A stretch of 64,000 bases of DNA from Algoriphagus pacificus (GTDB taxonomy: Bacteria; Bacteroidota; Bacteroidia; Cytophagales; Cyclobacteriaceae): assembly GCF_017254845.1 (NCBI RefSeq), contig NZ_JAFKCU010000007.1:1-64000 (forward strand), written 5' to 3'. A program made the position numbers and the translations under genes. This document shows, piece after piece, positions 1-9,227 of this stretch. Every line of letters starts with the position of its first letter. The first letter of the stretch is position 1. Below the pieces are notes generated by a model. That model did not search any database and was not told where the DNA came from. It worked only from the letters and a program-made list of their open reading frames with translations.

Positions 1-1
1 C

Positions 2-1465
2 AACAGTCTGGAGGTAATCGAAACGGCTTCCGCTTATCTGGAAGAAAACTACGGCAAGAAAAGACCTGTCTTCGGGGGACAGAAAACAGAATCTCTTCCT
101 GCAGCACAGCGTGCCTCACAGGCAGCATTGCTTGCTCCGGTACTACGCGGATTGGCTTCTTCCTATAAAAAAATGGTCGGTACTTTCACCGACACAGACG
201 TGGTCTTACAGTTCATCAATTCAAATGATCTGGGTAAGTTGGCTCCTATGGGAACTTCCTGTCCTGATCACTTCCTGCGTACCAAGATCTCTCCTTTGGT
301 TCTTGATATTCCAGCAGATATTGATCTTTCTGATCCAACTTCCCTGAAGGCTGATCTTGAAAAGGAATTCCAGGCTTATCGGGAGATGTATGCGGATTAT
401 TACGAAAAGCACAAGCATCCCAATTCCCCTGCCATGCGGGATCCCAATCCGGTGATCATTCTCTGGCCGGGAGTAGGGCTATTCTCCTTTGCCAAGGACA
501 AGCAGACTTCCCGAGTGGCCTCTGAGTTTTACATCAACGCCATCAACGTGATGCGTGGTGCTGAAGCGGTTTCTTCTTATGTCTCTTTGCCTTTGCAGGA
601 AGCTTTCAACATTGAATACTGGTTGCTCGAAGAAGCCAAGCTACAACGCATGCCTAAGGAAAAACCACTTTCAAGAAGAATAGCCCTGATCACGGGAAGT
701 GCCGGGGGAATCGGAAAAGGAATTGCAGAAAGATATATCCAGGAAGGAGCATGTGTGGTGGTCACTGACATCAATGCGGAGCGTCTGGCAGAAACTGAAG
801 CTGCCATGCAGAAAAAATACGGAAAGGATGTTTTCCTGGGGGTTACCTTGGACGTAACTGATCCGAAAAGTCTGAAGAAAGCCATGCAGGCAATCTGTCT
901 GAAATTCGGAGGACTGGACATCATCGTCAACAATGCAGGCATCTCCATCTCCAAGGCTTTTGAATCACATACCGAAGAAGATTGGTCCAAGCTCTTGGAT
1001 ATCCTGGTCAAAGGTCAGTTTGACGTTTCCCAGGCCGGGGTCAAGATCCTCAGACAGCAGGGACTCGGTGGAGACATCATCAACATCGTCAGCAAAAACG
1101 CTTTGGTCGCAGGGCCTAAAAACGTGGCTTATGGAACTGCCAAAGCAGCGCAACTCCACATGTCACGGCTTATGGCAGCCGAACTCGGAGAGGACAAGAT
1201 CCGCGTCAATGTGGTAAATCCCGATGCGGTCATCGAAAACTCCAACATCTGGGAAGGCGGATGGGCTGAAAACAGGGCCAAGGCTTATGGCATCGAGGTC
1301 AAGGACCTTCCTGCCTACTATGCCAACAGAACCCTGCTCAAAGAATCCGTCAAGACTTCAGATATCGCAGATGCTGCTTTCGCTTTCGTCTCCGGAATGC
1401 TTGACAAATCAACCGGAAACATGCTCAATGTCGACGGTGGACTCGCGGCAGCTTTCCCTAGATAG
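2..1465 (+). CDS. rhaEW: Bifunctional rhamnulose-1-phosphate aldolase / L-lactaldehyde dehydrogenase, 5'-truncated by the window
   Basis: The reading frame is open from the first bases, so the start lies upstream and about 487 C-terminal residues are visible. The first part is the end of a class II aldolase domain, including the HFLRTK metal-site region near nt 270. The second part, from about nt 665, is a short-chain dehydrogenase with the NAD motif TGSAGGIGKG, NNAGIS, and the catalytic serine and YGTAK motif (nt 1130-1144). This fusion is the known RhaE-RhaW type. It cleaves L-rhamnulose-1-phosphate to DHAP and L-lactaldehyde and oxidises the aldehyde to lactate in the cytoplasm. The downstream regulator, sugar kinase and lactate-oxidation genes on the same strand fit that chemistry. 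A related L-fuculose or other deoxysugar substrate cannot be excluded. Confidence 0.87.
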   Translation, partial: NSLEVIETASAYLEENYGKKRPVFGGQKTESLPAAQRASQAALLAPVLRGLASSYKKMVGTFTDTDVVLQFINSNDLGKLAPMGTSCPDHFLRTKISPLVLDIPADIDLSDPTSLKADLEKEFQAYREMYADYYEKHKHPNSPAMRDPNPVIILWPGVGLFSFAKDKQTSRVASEFYINAINVMRGAEAVSSYVSLPLQEAFNIEYWLLEEAKLQRMPKEKPLSRRIALITGSAGGIGKGIAERYIQEGACVVVTDINAERLAETEAAMQKKYGKDVFLGVTLDVTDPKSLKKAMQAICLKFGGLDIIVNNAGISISKAFESHTEEDWSKLLDILVKGQFDVSQAGVKILRQQGLGGDIINIVSKNALVAGPKNVAYGTAKAAQLHMSRLMAAELGEDKIRVNVVNPDAVIENSNIWEGGWAENRAKAYGIEVKDLPAYYANRTLLKESVKTSDIADAAFAFVSGMLDKSTGNMLNVDGGLAAAFPR

Positions 1466-1505
1466 AAAAGAATGATTACCCATACCCAACATAACCCAAA
1501 ATATC

Positions 1506-2540
1506 ATGCTAGTGGACAAATCGGAAAGAATCCACACGGATTCAAGGACCCCTAAATATCTGCAAGTGGTGAATTTGATCCTCGATGAAATTGAAAAAGG
1601 AAAACTAAACATCGGGGATCGAATACCTTCCATCAATGAAACCAGCTTTGATTTTCTACTCTCGAGAGATACGGTGGAGAAAGCTTATAACGAGCTGAAA
1701 GATCGTGGAATCATTACCTCTGTAAGAGGCAAAGGTTTCTATGTTAGTTCGACTAATGTGGAAAACAAGATCAAGGTACTCTTGCTTTTCAATAAGCTGA
1801 GTTCCTATAAAAAGATCATTTATTATTCCATCATTGAGACCCTCGGAGACAATGCCACCGTGGATATGCAGGTGCATCATTACAATGCCGATTTGTGTGA
1901 GGATTTGATCAGCCAGAGTATTGGTAAATACAATTATTATGTTGTCGCTCCCCACTTCTTTGACAAAGAAACCCATCCGGTTAGCGGTTATGAGTTATTG
2001 AAAAAGATTCCAAAAGATAAGATTCTGATTATAGACAGAGCGGTAAAGGGTCATGAAAATGAGTTCCCTGGGATTTTCCAGGATTTTGCAAAAGACATCT
2101 TTGCAGCTTTGGAATCAGGGCTCGACCATTTGCGAAAATACAAGCGCATGATCTTGGTTTTTCCTAAAGGAGACATGTACCCTCTTGAAATCATCGATGG
2201 CTTTAAGCGATTCTGCTTCTTCCATGATTTTGAAAATATGATCCTGGACGGTATTGATGATGAGCCTTTATATGATGGAGATTTATTCTTGGTGATGGCT
2301 GAATCTGATTTGGTAAACATCATCAAAAAATCAAGAGAGCAATTACTGGTTTTGGGTCAGGATATCGGGCTGATTTCTTACAATGAAACGCCTTTGAAAG
2401 AGATTCTGGACAAAGGTATCTCGACGATTTCCACTGATTTCATCCATATGGGCAAGTCAATAGCGAACCAGATTTTAGGAAGCGAAGACAAAATTCCTAT
2501 CAAAAACCCATTCCGATTAATTGTGAGAAAATCACTTTAA
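1506..2540 (+). CDS. GntR-family transcriptional regulator with sugar-binding-like C-terminal domain
   Basis: A 344-residue protein. Residues about 15-85 form a GntR winged helix: TPKYLQVVNLILDEIEKG, then a helix with LSRDTVEKAYNELK and the wing GIITSVRGKGFYV. The remaining 250 residues resemble the periplasmic-binding-protein fold seen in LacI/GntR hybrid regulators (for example YVVAPHFFD and DIGLISYNETPLKEIL). It starts 40 bases after the aldolase gene and ends 38 bases before the kinase gene, so it is inside the operon and probably controls it in response to a sugar or sugar phosphate. The effector is not readable from sequence. Other Bacteroidota use AraC-type rhamnose regulators, so a GntR in this place is a lineage-specific choice. 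Confidence 0.83.
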   Translation: MLVDKSERIHTDSRTPKYLQVVNLILDEIEKGKLNIGDRIPSINETSFDFLLSRDTVEKAYNELKDRGIITSVRGKGFYVSSTNVENKIKVLLLFNKLSSYKKIIYYSIIETLGDNATVDMQVHHYNADLCEDLISQSIGKYNYYVVAPHFFDKETHPVSGYELLKKIPKDKILIIDRAVKGHENEFPGIFQDFAKDIFAALESGLDHLRKYKRMILVFPKGDMYPLEIIDGFKRFCFFHDFENMILDGIDDEPLYDGDLFLVMAESDLVNIIKKSREQLLVLGQDIGLISYNETPLKEILDKGISTISTDFIHMGKSIANQILGSEDKIPIKNPFRLIVRKSL

Positions 2541-2578
2541 AACCCTGTCTTTTGCCAGATTTTAGGCTTTGAAATTTC

Positions 2579-3919
2579 ATGAATAAAACACCTGTTACAG
2601 CTATTTTTGATATTGGTAAGACCAATAAGAAATTTTTCCTTTTTGATGAAAATCTGGAGGTTGTCTATCAAACCTATCATAGGCTGGAAGCGGGAGTAGA
2701 TGAGGACGGTTTTCAATCCGAACCAATCGATGAGTTGAAAGCATGGATGATTGATACCTTCAATCAAGCTAGGGGAATCCAAGATTATGAAATCGTCCGA
2801 ATCAATTTCACCAGCTATGGAGCCACTTTGGTGCATACAGATGAAAAAGGTATTCCTGTCACTCCATTATATGATTACCTAAAACCATTTCCAGAGGGAT
2901 TATTGGAGAGGTTCTATCAGGAGCAAGGCGGAAAAATGAACTTCTGCACCAGGACTGCTTCTCCTCCTTTGGCCATGCTGAACTCAGGTTTGCAGCTTTA
3001 TTTTATCAAAAACGAAAAGCCAGAGCTCTTTAAGAAAATCAGGCATACCTTTCATTTACCTCAGTATCTGAGTTCTATTTTCACAGGCAAATTCGTTTCT
3101 GACTTTACCAGCATCGGCTGTCATACTGGCCTTTGGAATTTTCAGGAGCAGGATTACCACAAGTGGCTGACTGAAAATGAAGTACTGGATTTGCTACTTC
3201 CAGCCATGGCAAGCTCCACGATTTTCAGCACCCTACCTGAATTTGGAAGCATTCCTTCAGGAATCGGGGTACATGATTCTTCCTCTGCGTTATTGCCATA
3301 TTTGAAAAGGGAAAATGAACCCTTTATGTTGCTATCAACCGGAACTTGGGCGATCAGCATCAATCCTTTCAATAAAAGCCCACTCACAGAATCGGAACTA
3401 TTGAAAGACTGCCTGCAATTTATCGGGATTACTGGCGATCCGATCAAAATAAGCCGCTTGTTTATCGGGGAAGAGCATAAATACCAAGTGGAAAAAATGT
3501 ATGAGTTTTTCCAAAAACCGATGGGAACTTATAAAAAACTTAAATTTGATCAGGAGAGATTCAGTAAGGTCCAATCCCAGCCAAAACGTATTAAATTCCA
3601 TTATCTGAAACCAGAGGCTTATGGATTATCTCAGGCGGAGTCTATGGATTTCAAGGATTTTGAAGACTTTGAAGATGCTTATTATAGCTTCATTCACGAA
3701 CTGACTGATTTGCAAATCGCAGCGCTAAAATTGGTCTGGGCAGATACTTCTGTTTCCAGGATGTTTATTGATGGAGGGTTTAATGCCAATGAAATCTTTG
3801 TGGGAATGCTGCGAAAGAAACTTCCAAATCTGGAGATCCTGACGAGTGATTTTGCTTTGGGAACCGCATTGGGAGCAGCTTTGCTTGTTCAACCAGATTT
3901 TAAACCTCCGGTAATTTAA
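2579..3919 (+). CDS. FGGY-family sugar kinase, probable L-rhamnulokinase
   Basis: A 446-residue protein with features of the FGGY/actin-like ATPase fold: an N-terminal phosphate-binding strand FDIGKTNKK, the central GVHDSSSALLPYL segment carrying the likely catalytic Asp, LLSTGTWAISI, and the C-terminal adenosine motif FIDGGFNANEIF followed by ALGTALGAALL. Such kinases phosphorylate a ketose such as L-rhamnulose using ATP in the cytoplasm. The assignment to rhamnulose rests on the neighbouring fused aldolase/dehydrogenase. On sequence alone it could equally be an L-fuculokinase or xylulokinase relative. No isomerase gene is visible in the window, so that step must be encoded upstream or elsewhere. 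Confidence 0.8.
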   Translation: MNKTPVTAIFDIGKTNKKFFLFDENLEVVYQTYHRLEAGVDEDGFQSEPIDELKAWMIDTFNQARGIQDYEIVRINFTSYGATLVHTDEKGIPVTPLYDYLKPFPEGLLERFYQEQGGKMNFCTRTASPPLAMLNSGLQLYFIKNEKPELFKKIRHTFHLPQYLSSIFTGKFVSDFTSIGCHTGLWNFQEQDYHKWLTENEVLDLLLPAMASSTIFSTLPEFGSIPSGIGVHDSSSALLPYLKRENEPFMLLSTGTWAISINPFNKSPLTESELLKDCLQFIGITGDPIKISRLFIGEEHKYQVEKMYEFFQKPMGTYKKLKFDQERFSKVQSQPKRIKFHYLKPEAYGLSQAESMDFKDFEDFEDAYYSFIHELTDLQIAALKLVWADTSVSRMFIDGGFNANEIFVGMLRKKLPNLEILTSDFALGTALGAALLVQPDFKPPVI

Positions 3920-3997
3920 AATTTTCTTCTGTAGGATTACCTCCTTATTTTAGTTTTGAGACTCTTCGGAGAAGCGTCGAATTTAATTTCAACTTCC

Positions 3998-4741
3998 ATG
4001 AAAGTAGCTTTATTTATCCCTTGTTACATTGACCAGTTTTATCCTCATGTGGCAAAAGCTACATTGGAACTTCTGGAGAAACTTGGATGCGATGTCAGTT
4101 ACCCAATGGATCAAACCTGCTGTGGTCAGCCTATGGCAAATTCCGGTTTTGAAAGAGAAACGGTAGGCACCACCAAACAATTTTTAGAGACTTTCAAGGA
4201 TTTTGATTTCATCGTGGCTCCATCAGGCAGTTGCGTACTTCATGTGAAGGAACATCAACCGAAAATTGAACGTCAGGAAGCAGAGCAAAAAGAAATTCAA
4301 CACAAGGTCTACGAACTCAGTGAATTTCTTATCGATATCCTAAAAATAGGCACAATCAAAGGATCCTTCCCCCACAAAATCGGTTTCCATTCCTCTTGCC
4401 ATGGACAAAGAGGATTGCGCTTAAGTTCTTCTTCAGAACTCAATGAAAAACCCTTCAACAAAGCAAAAGATCTTTTTGCAGGTATTCAGGGATTGGAAGT
4501 GGTGGAATTGACCAGAAAAGATGAGTGCTGTGGATTCGGTGGAACTTTCGCAGTGACAGAAGAAGCACTCTCCATTCAAATGGGAAAAGATCGTTTATCT
4601 GATCATTTAGCCCATCAAGTTGAAATCATCTGCGGAGGGGACACCTCTTGCCTGATGCATTTGCAGGGCATTGCAGAAAGAAATAACAAACCCGTCAAAT
4701 TTATGCATTTGGCAGAAATCTTAAATCAAGCCATCTCATGA
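3998..4741 (+). CDS. lutA: L-lactate oxidation complex subunit LutA (YkgE type), (Fe-S)-binding
   Basis: A 247-residue protein of the usual family length. It has the two cysteine-rich CCG motifs of this family: DQTCCGQPMANSG near residue 45 and DECCGFGGTFAVTEEALS near residue 180. These bind iron-sulfur cofactors in heterodisulfide-reductase-like proteins. I take the ATG at 3998 (MKVALFIPCYIDQFYP) rather than the in-frame ATG at 3956, because the family begins with MKVALFIPC and the extension has no homologous look. With LutB and LutC it forms the cytoplasmic LutABC complex that oxidises L-lactate to pyruvate. Its stop overlaps the lutB start by four bases (ATGA), so translation is probably coupled. 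Confidence 0.92.
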   Translation: MKVALFIPCYIDQFYPHVAKATLELLEKLGCDVSYPMDQTCCGQPMANSGFERETVGTTKQFLETFKDFDFIVAPSGSCVLHVKEHQPKIERQEAEQKEIQHKVYELSEFLIDILKIGTIKGSFPHKIGFHSSCHGQRGLRLSSSSELNEKPFNKAKDLFAGIQGLEVVELTRKDECCGFGGTFAVTEEALSIQMGKDRLSDHLAHQVEIICGGDTSCLMHLQGIAERNNKPVKFMHLAEILNQAIS

Positions 4742-6096
4742 GCCATCCAAATCAAGCAGCCAATTTTCTGAAGGATGAAAAAAGAGCCCATTGGCATGAT
4801 GAGACGCTGTGGTTTGTCAGAGAAAAAAGAGACATCTCCAGCAAAGGCATCCCAGAATGGGAAGAACTCCGAAAGCTTGCCTCTGGAATCAAAGACCATG
4901 TCTTGTCCAAACTTGATTATTACCTGGAGGAACTGGAAAAAACTGCCTCTGCAAACGGCATCAAAGTTCATTGGGCCAAAGATGCTGCTGAGCATAATGA
5001 GATAGTTTTAAGCATTCTCCAGGAAAAGAAATGCAAAGCGATTGTGAAGAGCAAATCCATTCTCACTGAAGAATGTCATCTCAATCCTTTTTTGGAAAAA
5101 CATGGAGTAGAAGTAGTCGATACGGATCTTGGAGAGCGAATCGTTCAGTTTTTAAATCAGCCACCGAGCCATATTGTACTTCCGGCGATCCATTTGAAAA
5201 AAAGGGATATTTCAGAAATTTTCCACGAAAAACTTCAAACTGAAAAGGGAAATGAAGACCCTGCCTATTTGACTAATGCGGCGAGGATCCATCTTCGTGA
5301 TAAGTTTATGAAAGCCAAAGTGGCGATCACAGGAGTCAATTTTGCAATTCCGGAAACAGGTGAGTTTGTAGTCTGTACCAATGAAGGAAATGCCGACATG
5401 GGTGTTCATCTGGCGGATGTACATATTGCCTGCATGGGAATTGAAAAAATCATCCCAAAAAGAGAGCACCTCGGGGTTTTTCTCAGACTCTTGGCAAGAT
5501 CAGCCACAGGACAATCCATCACAAATTACAATTCACATTTCCGTAGTCCCGCACCTGGCAAAGAGATCCATTTGATCCTTGTGGACAATGGAAGAACAGA
5601 ACAGCTGTCAAGGGAAAAGTTCAAGAATTCTCTTAAATGCATCAGATGTGGTGCTTGTATGAATACCTGCCCGATTTACAGAAGAAGCGGAGGATACAGC
5701 TACGGAAGTACCGTTCCCGGTCCAATCGGTTCGATTTTATCTCCGGGAATTGATGTAAAAAAATACAGTACGCTACCTTTTGCCTCCACCTTATGTGGAA
5801 GTTGCTCGGATGTCTGCCCTGTAAAAATCAATATCCATGAGCAGCTCTATGAATGGCGTCAGGAAATAACCAAGGCCCAAGGCTGGTCTGCGAAAGAAAT
5901 GTCTATGAAAATGGCAAATGGGATTTTCAAAAGTCCATTGGCTTATAAAGTTTCCGGAAAAGTATTGAGAGCTACTTTGAAGACCTTGCCAGACAGCCTT
6001 ATTTACAATCCTTTGAATGCCTGGGGAAAAGGAAGGAATGTTCCTGAAGTGCCGAAAGAATCATTTAAAGAATGGTATCAAAAAAACAGATCATGA
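4738..6096 (+). CDS. lutB: L-lactate oxidation complex subunit LutB, iron-sulfur protein
   Basis: A 452-residue protein. The N-terminal part is an LUD domain (TGVNFAIPETGEFVVCTNEGN, about residues 195-215). The C-terminal part is a ferredoxin-like region with a full [4Fe-4S] motif starting at Cys301 (CIRCGACMNTCP) and a second cluster at Cys353 (CGSCSDVCP). This is the LutB/YkgF pattern, the electron-transfer core of the L-lactate dehydrogenase complex. It overlaps lutA by four bases and lutC by four bases, so the three subunits are probably made in fixed ratio. The link to rhamnose is that lactaldehyde oxidation upstream yields L-lactate, the substrate of this complex. Confidence 0.93.
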   Translation: MSHPNQAANFLKDEKRAHWHDETLWFVREKRDISSKGIPEWEELRKLASGIKDHVLSKLDYYLEELEKTASANGIKVHWAKDAAEHNEIVLSILQEKKCKAIVKSKSILTEECHLNPFLEKHGVEVVDTDLGERIVQFLNQPPSHIVLPAIHLKKRDISEIFHEKLQTEKGNEDPAYLTNAARIHLRDKFMKAKVAITGVNFAIPETGEFVVCTNEGNADMGVHLADVHIACMGIEKIIPKREHLGVFLRLLARSATGQSITNYNSHFRSPAPGKEIHLILVDNGRTEQLSREKFKNSLKCIRCGACMNTCPIYRRSGGYSYGSTVPGPIGSILSPGIDVKKYSTLPFASTLCGSCSDVCPVKINIHEQLYEWRQEITKAQGWSAKEMSMKMANGIFKSPLAYKVSGKVLRATLKTLPDSLIYNPLNAWGKGRNVPEVPKESFKEWYQKNRS

Positions 6097-6653
6097 GCAG
6101 CAAATCAATGATACTTTCGAAAATCAAAAAACTGGCTCAGGAGGAGAAACCTTTGCCTGAAATCCCATCTTTTGAAGTCGTTGGAGATTTGGTGGAGACT
6201 TTTAAGAATTCTGTTGCCATGAACAAAGGAACTGTAATTTCAGCGATGGAATTACAGGATCTGGTCAATTCAGGAGCTTATCCAAAAGTCTACTCAGGAT
6301 CAAAATTGATTGAAGATCTAAAAACATTTGACCTTCCAGCTCATCCAAAAGATCTGAACGATCTGGATTTGGCTATTATTGACGGTCAATTGGGAGTGGC
6401 AGAAAATGCAGCGATCTGGCTGGAAGATGATAACCTGGGTTTGAGAGCCGTTCCTTTTATCACCCAACACTTGGTTATCGTGTTAGAGCAGTCCAAAATC
6501 CTTGGAAATATGCATGAAGCTTATGGCATGATCGGAGCACATTATTCAGGGTTCGGACTTTTTATCGCAGGTCCTTCCAAAACAGCGGATATAGAACAAT
6601 CCTTGGTGATTGGAGCTCATGGAGCAAAAAGCCTTCGAGTGGTATTAGTCTAA
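6093..6653 (+). CDS. lutC: L-lactate oxidation complex subunit LutC (LUD domain)
   Basis: A 186-residue protein from the ATG at 6093, which overlaps the lutB stop as ATGA. An ATG 21 bases earlier is in frame but would lie deeper inside lutB, so the coupled start is preferred. The single LUD domain spans about residues 70-186 and includes DLAIIDGQLGVAENAAIWLE, FITQHLVIVLE and the terminal GAHGAKSLRVVLV. Bacillus LutC is about 240 residues; this shorter form is common in Bacteroidota. It is the last gene of the operon and is followed by a hairpin, where transcription meets the convergent VOC gene. Confidence 0.9.
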   Translation: MSSKSMILSKIKKLAQEEKPLPEIPSFEVVGDLVETFKNSVAMNKGTVISAMELQDLVNSGAYPKVYSGSKLIEDLKTFDLPAHPKDLNDLDLAIIDGQLGVAENAAIWLEDDNLGLRAVPFITQHLVIVLEQSKILGNMHEAYGMIGAHYSGFGLFIAGPSKTADIEQSLVIGAHGAKSLRVVLV

Positions 6654-6656
6654 AAG

Positions 6657-6692
6657 AAAAAATCCCAGCAAGATCCACTCACTGGGATTTCA
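6657..6692. terminator. Hairpin between convergent lutC and VOC gene
   Basis: An inverted repeat with arms AAATCCCAG and CTGGGATTT and a loop of about 13 bases lies between the two convergent stops. On the minus strand the stem runs into a clear T tract, so it fits best as a rho-independent terminator for the VOC gene. It may act weakly in the lutC direction too. Confidence 0.6.
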
Positions 6693-6697
6693 GAATT

Positions 6698-7078
6698 TTA
6701 TTCTTGGGAATGGATCGCAATCCTATTTCCTTCAGAATCCAAGAATACCCCCATATATCCAATGTCTGGAGCAATCAGTCTTTTGGGAATCTGAACTGTC
6801 CCTCCTGCTTCCTCCACTTTCCCTAACTCAACGCTACAGTCTTTTGAAGAAAAGTAAATTAAGACCCCTGCTAAATTACTAATAGCATAAAAATCCTTGT
6901 GATAAACCAGACTTCCCTGAGCTCCCATGCCTGATTGATCTCCTGGGAACCAGCCCATTTGAAAATCTCCCATGACTTGTTTGTTCAGCTTGCAATCGAA
7001 AACTTTCTCATAAAAAGCGATGGCTCGATCCATGTCAGCTACAGGTATCTCAAACCATCCAACAGTTACTCTTTCCAT
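6698..7078 (-). CDS. VOC (glyoxalase/bleomycin-resistance) family protein
   Basis: A 126-residue protein with one vicinal-oxygen-chelate module pair: it opens with VGWFEIPVADMDRAIAFYEKVF, contains GDFQMGWFPGD and ends GYMGVFLDSEGNRIAIHS. Single-domain proteins of this kind usually dimerise to build a metal site, but the reaction varies widely (isomerase, dioxygenase, resistance protein) and cannot be named here. It is cytoplasmic with no signal peptide. It lies 28 bases downstream of the NHL-propeller gene on the same strand, so the two probably share a transcript. Confidence 0.82.
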   Translation of the reverse strand: MERVTVGWFEIPVADMDRAIAFYEKVFDCKLNKQVMGDFQMGWFPGDQSGMGAQGSLVYHKDFYAISNLAGVLIYFSSKDCSVELGKVEEAGGTVQIPKRLIAPDIGYMGVFLDSEGNRIAIHSQE

Positions 7079-7106
7079 AGTGGGTGGGGTTAGGTTTTAT
7101 AAATAA

Positions 7107-8150
7107 TTAAGTTCTTGTCAATTTGATCGGATAAGTTTTGCCGGCATTCCATTGGCAGACATAGATATTTTCATCTTGATCTATGCAGACATCATGGCAA
7201 TGCTTGAAAATCGGCTGAGACTGTACCATTAGCTGTAATTCTCCATTTCTATATTCCGGAGCTGTTCCACCCGGATTGGAAACTACTTTATTTTCTTGGT
7301 TCAAAATGGTAACAAACCCAGAATCCGGTGTCTGCTCCAAATACCTCAATCGTGACCAGCAAACACCAGCATAAAGATTATCTCCATGAATTACAGGGCG
7401 GCATACAAAAGCACCCGGAAGAAAAATCGTCTCCATATATTCTCCATCCAAACTGAATCGCTTGAATGAATTATGTCCTCTTGAAGTACAAAGCAAGGTA
7501 GGTGCTTTGCCTCCTCTTTGATCAACCGTGATCCCATGGGCAGTGCTGAACTGGGCATCTCCAGAACCCGGGCCTCCGAATTTTCTTTTGAAGATCCCAT
7601 CTTTATCGTATTGCAAAAAATACTGGGAGCCATAGCCATCGGCAATGTATAAATCACCATTTGGTGCGACAGTTGTTTCGGTAGGAACCCAATTCATTTT
7701 ATCAGTATAAATCCCTTCTTGCTTTGGGGAAACAATCTCGGCCACAACAACTCCATCGAGGGTAGTTTTAACTACTCTTCCACCATTGTCGCAGATCCAG
7801 AAATATTCTGCATCTCCCTCGTCCACCAAGGTCAGGCCGTGCGCACGATCCAAACCAAGCGTCCAGGTTTTCAACAACTTCCCAGACTGGTCATAGATGA
7901 TGACATTGTTTTTTGCCTCATCAGTCAGCATGATCATCCGACCTTTGCGGTCCATCACCATTTCATGACAGTTGACAACCGGTACTTTTTCAGGGTCCAG
8001 CATACCCCATTTTGCATCTACTTTGTATTGAAAATCACCATGTCCGATGATTTCATCTGTATTAAATCCGAAAGAAAATGATGGTGCTATACTCATGGCT
8101 AATCCCGCTAGGGAGGTTTGTTTGACAAAGTCTCTGCGACTTGCTTTCAT
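7107..8150 (-). CDS. Tat-exported NHL-repeat / six-bladed beta-propeller protein
   Basis: A 347-residue protein starting MKASRRDFVKQTSLAGLAMS, a twin-arginine signal (SRRDF) followed by a hydrophobic stretch, so it is exported folded to the periplasm. The rest has repeated blade motifs of the NHL type: GRMIMLTDEAKNNVIIYDQSG, GDLYIADGYGSQYFLQYDKDG, HGITVDQRGG and CIDQDENIYVCQWNAGKT. Export by Tat hints at a bound cofactor or metal, but none is obvious. The role may be ligand or sugar binding, or a peptidylamidoglycolate-lyase-like reaction; the sequence does not decide. The gene is divergent from the exported sugar isomerase at 8332 across a 181-base spacer, which suggests a joint theme of sugar-derivative metabolism. 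Confidence 0.78.
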   Translation of the reverse strand: MKASRRDFVKQTSLAGLAMSIAPSFSFGFNTDEIIGHGDFQYKVDAKWGMLDPEKVPVVNCHEMVMDRKGRMIMLTDEAKNNVIIYDQSGKLLKTWTLGLDRAHGLTLVDEGDAEYFWICDNGGRVVKTTLDGVVVAEIVSPKQEGIYTDKMNWVPTETTVAPNGDLYIADGYGSQYFLQYDKDGIFKRKFGGPGSGDAQFSTAHGITVDQRGGKAPTLLCTSRGHNSFKRFSLDGEYMETIFLPGAFVCRPVIHGDNLYAGVCWSRLRYLEQTPDSGFVTILNQENKVVSNPGGTAPEYRNGELQLMVQSQPIFKHCHDVCIDQDENIYVCQWNAGKTYPIKLTRT

Positions 8151-8331
8151 AATTTCAGGTTATTGAGGTATTGAATAAATTCTGCTTATTAGCCGAACAA
8201 TCTTTGTAATTTACGAGAAACAAAACATTAAACCCAGATGAAATCGAGCATTTAAACAACAGTAAAAATTTTAGATCAGTTAACAATTATGCAAGATTCC
8301 ATGTGCCCATTGAAAAATAAACTATAAACAC

Positions 8332-9168
8332 ATGAATAAGCAGTTTTACCTTTTAGTATTCGCCCTATTGGGAATACTTCCTATTTCCCAAACTTTCGCG
8401 CAAGAAATCGCCTTACAACTCTATTCCCTTCGAAATGAAATGAAGGAAGACCCCGTCAAATACCATCAGATGATTTCAGAATGGGGTATCAAAAATCTCG
8501 AAGGAGGAGGAACTTATGGGATGTCGGATTTTGAATATGAAAAACTTCTGGCAGACAATAATCTGCAGTTTGTAGGTGTAGGTGCTGACTACGCTCAGCT
8601 GACCAAAACTCTCCAGCCAATTATTGATCAGGCTAAAAAATACGGAGCCAAGTACGTGACTTGCTATTGGATTCCACATACTGAAGGACCGATCTCATTG
8701 GATGAAATCAAAGTTGCCACTGCCCTTTTCAATCAAACAGGCAAGGAATTAAAAAAGCATGGTTTGGAGTTTTTATATCATCCACATGGCTATGAATTTG
8801 CTCCAGCCGGAAAGGGTGTGGTACTGGATTACATGTTGGAAAATGCAACTGACTTTGCTTTCAACATGGATGTTTTTTGGATAAAAATGGGTGGTGGTGA
8901 TCCTCTCAAAATCATGAAAAAGCACAAAGGAAAATTCCCAATGCTGCATCTAAAAGACCGTTTGATAGGCACTCAAAATACCAACGACGGCCATGCGGAT
9001 GTGGAAGCAAATGTGGTCCTTGGAACTGGGGATGTGAATATTGCAGGCATCATCAAAGAGGCAAAAAAACAAGGAACAAAATACTTGACTATTGAGGACG
9101 AAAGCTCCAGATCTGTGGCTCAAATTCCTTTGAGCGTAGCCTTCATCAAAAAGGAGCTAGCTAAATAA
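8332..9168 (+). CDS. Exported sugar phosphate isomerase/epimerase-like TIM barrel
   Basis: A 278-residue protein with a Sec signal peptide (MNKQFYLLVFALLGILPISQ, probable cleavage TFA-QE). The mature part is an AP-endonuclease-2-like TIM barrel: EIALQLYSLRNEM at the start, YHPHGYEF, FNMDVFW, MLHLKD and YLTIEDE supply the Glu/His/Asp residues that bind the divalent metal in this family. A signal peptide on a family named for phosphorylated sugars argues against a phosphorylated cytosolic substrate. Related exported proteins in Bacteroidota act on 3-keto-glycosides as lyases or hydratases, and that is a reasonable but unproven guess here. It stands with DUF2911 and the large cytochrome c fusion downstream on the same strand. 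Confidence 0.85.
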   Translation: MNKQFYLLVFALLGILPISQTFAQEIALQLYSLRNEMKEDPVKYHQMISEWGIKNLEGGGTYGMSDFEYEKLLADNNLQFVGVGADYAQLTKTLQPIIDQAKKYGAKYVTCYWIPHTEGPISLDEIKVATALFNQTGKELKKHGLEFLYHPHGYEFAPAGKGVVLDYMLENATDFAFNMDVFWIKMGGGDPLKIMKKHKGKFPMLHLKDRLIGTQNTNDGHADVEANVVLGTGDVNIAGIIKEAKKQGTKYLTIEDESSRSVAQIPLSVAFIKKELAK

Positions 9169-9227
9169 ATTCGCCTCTTTTGATGAAAATGAGTTAGATT
9201 GCTACCGTTTTAAACCCAATTTATTTT

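Noticed and set aside
577-1011. Minus-strand reading frame opposite the dehydrogenase domain
   Set aside because: It is a shadow of the well-supported plus-strand coding sequence, with no domain or signal of its own.
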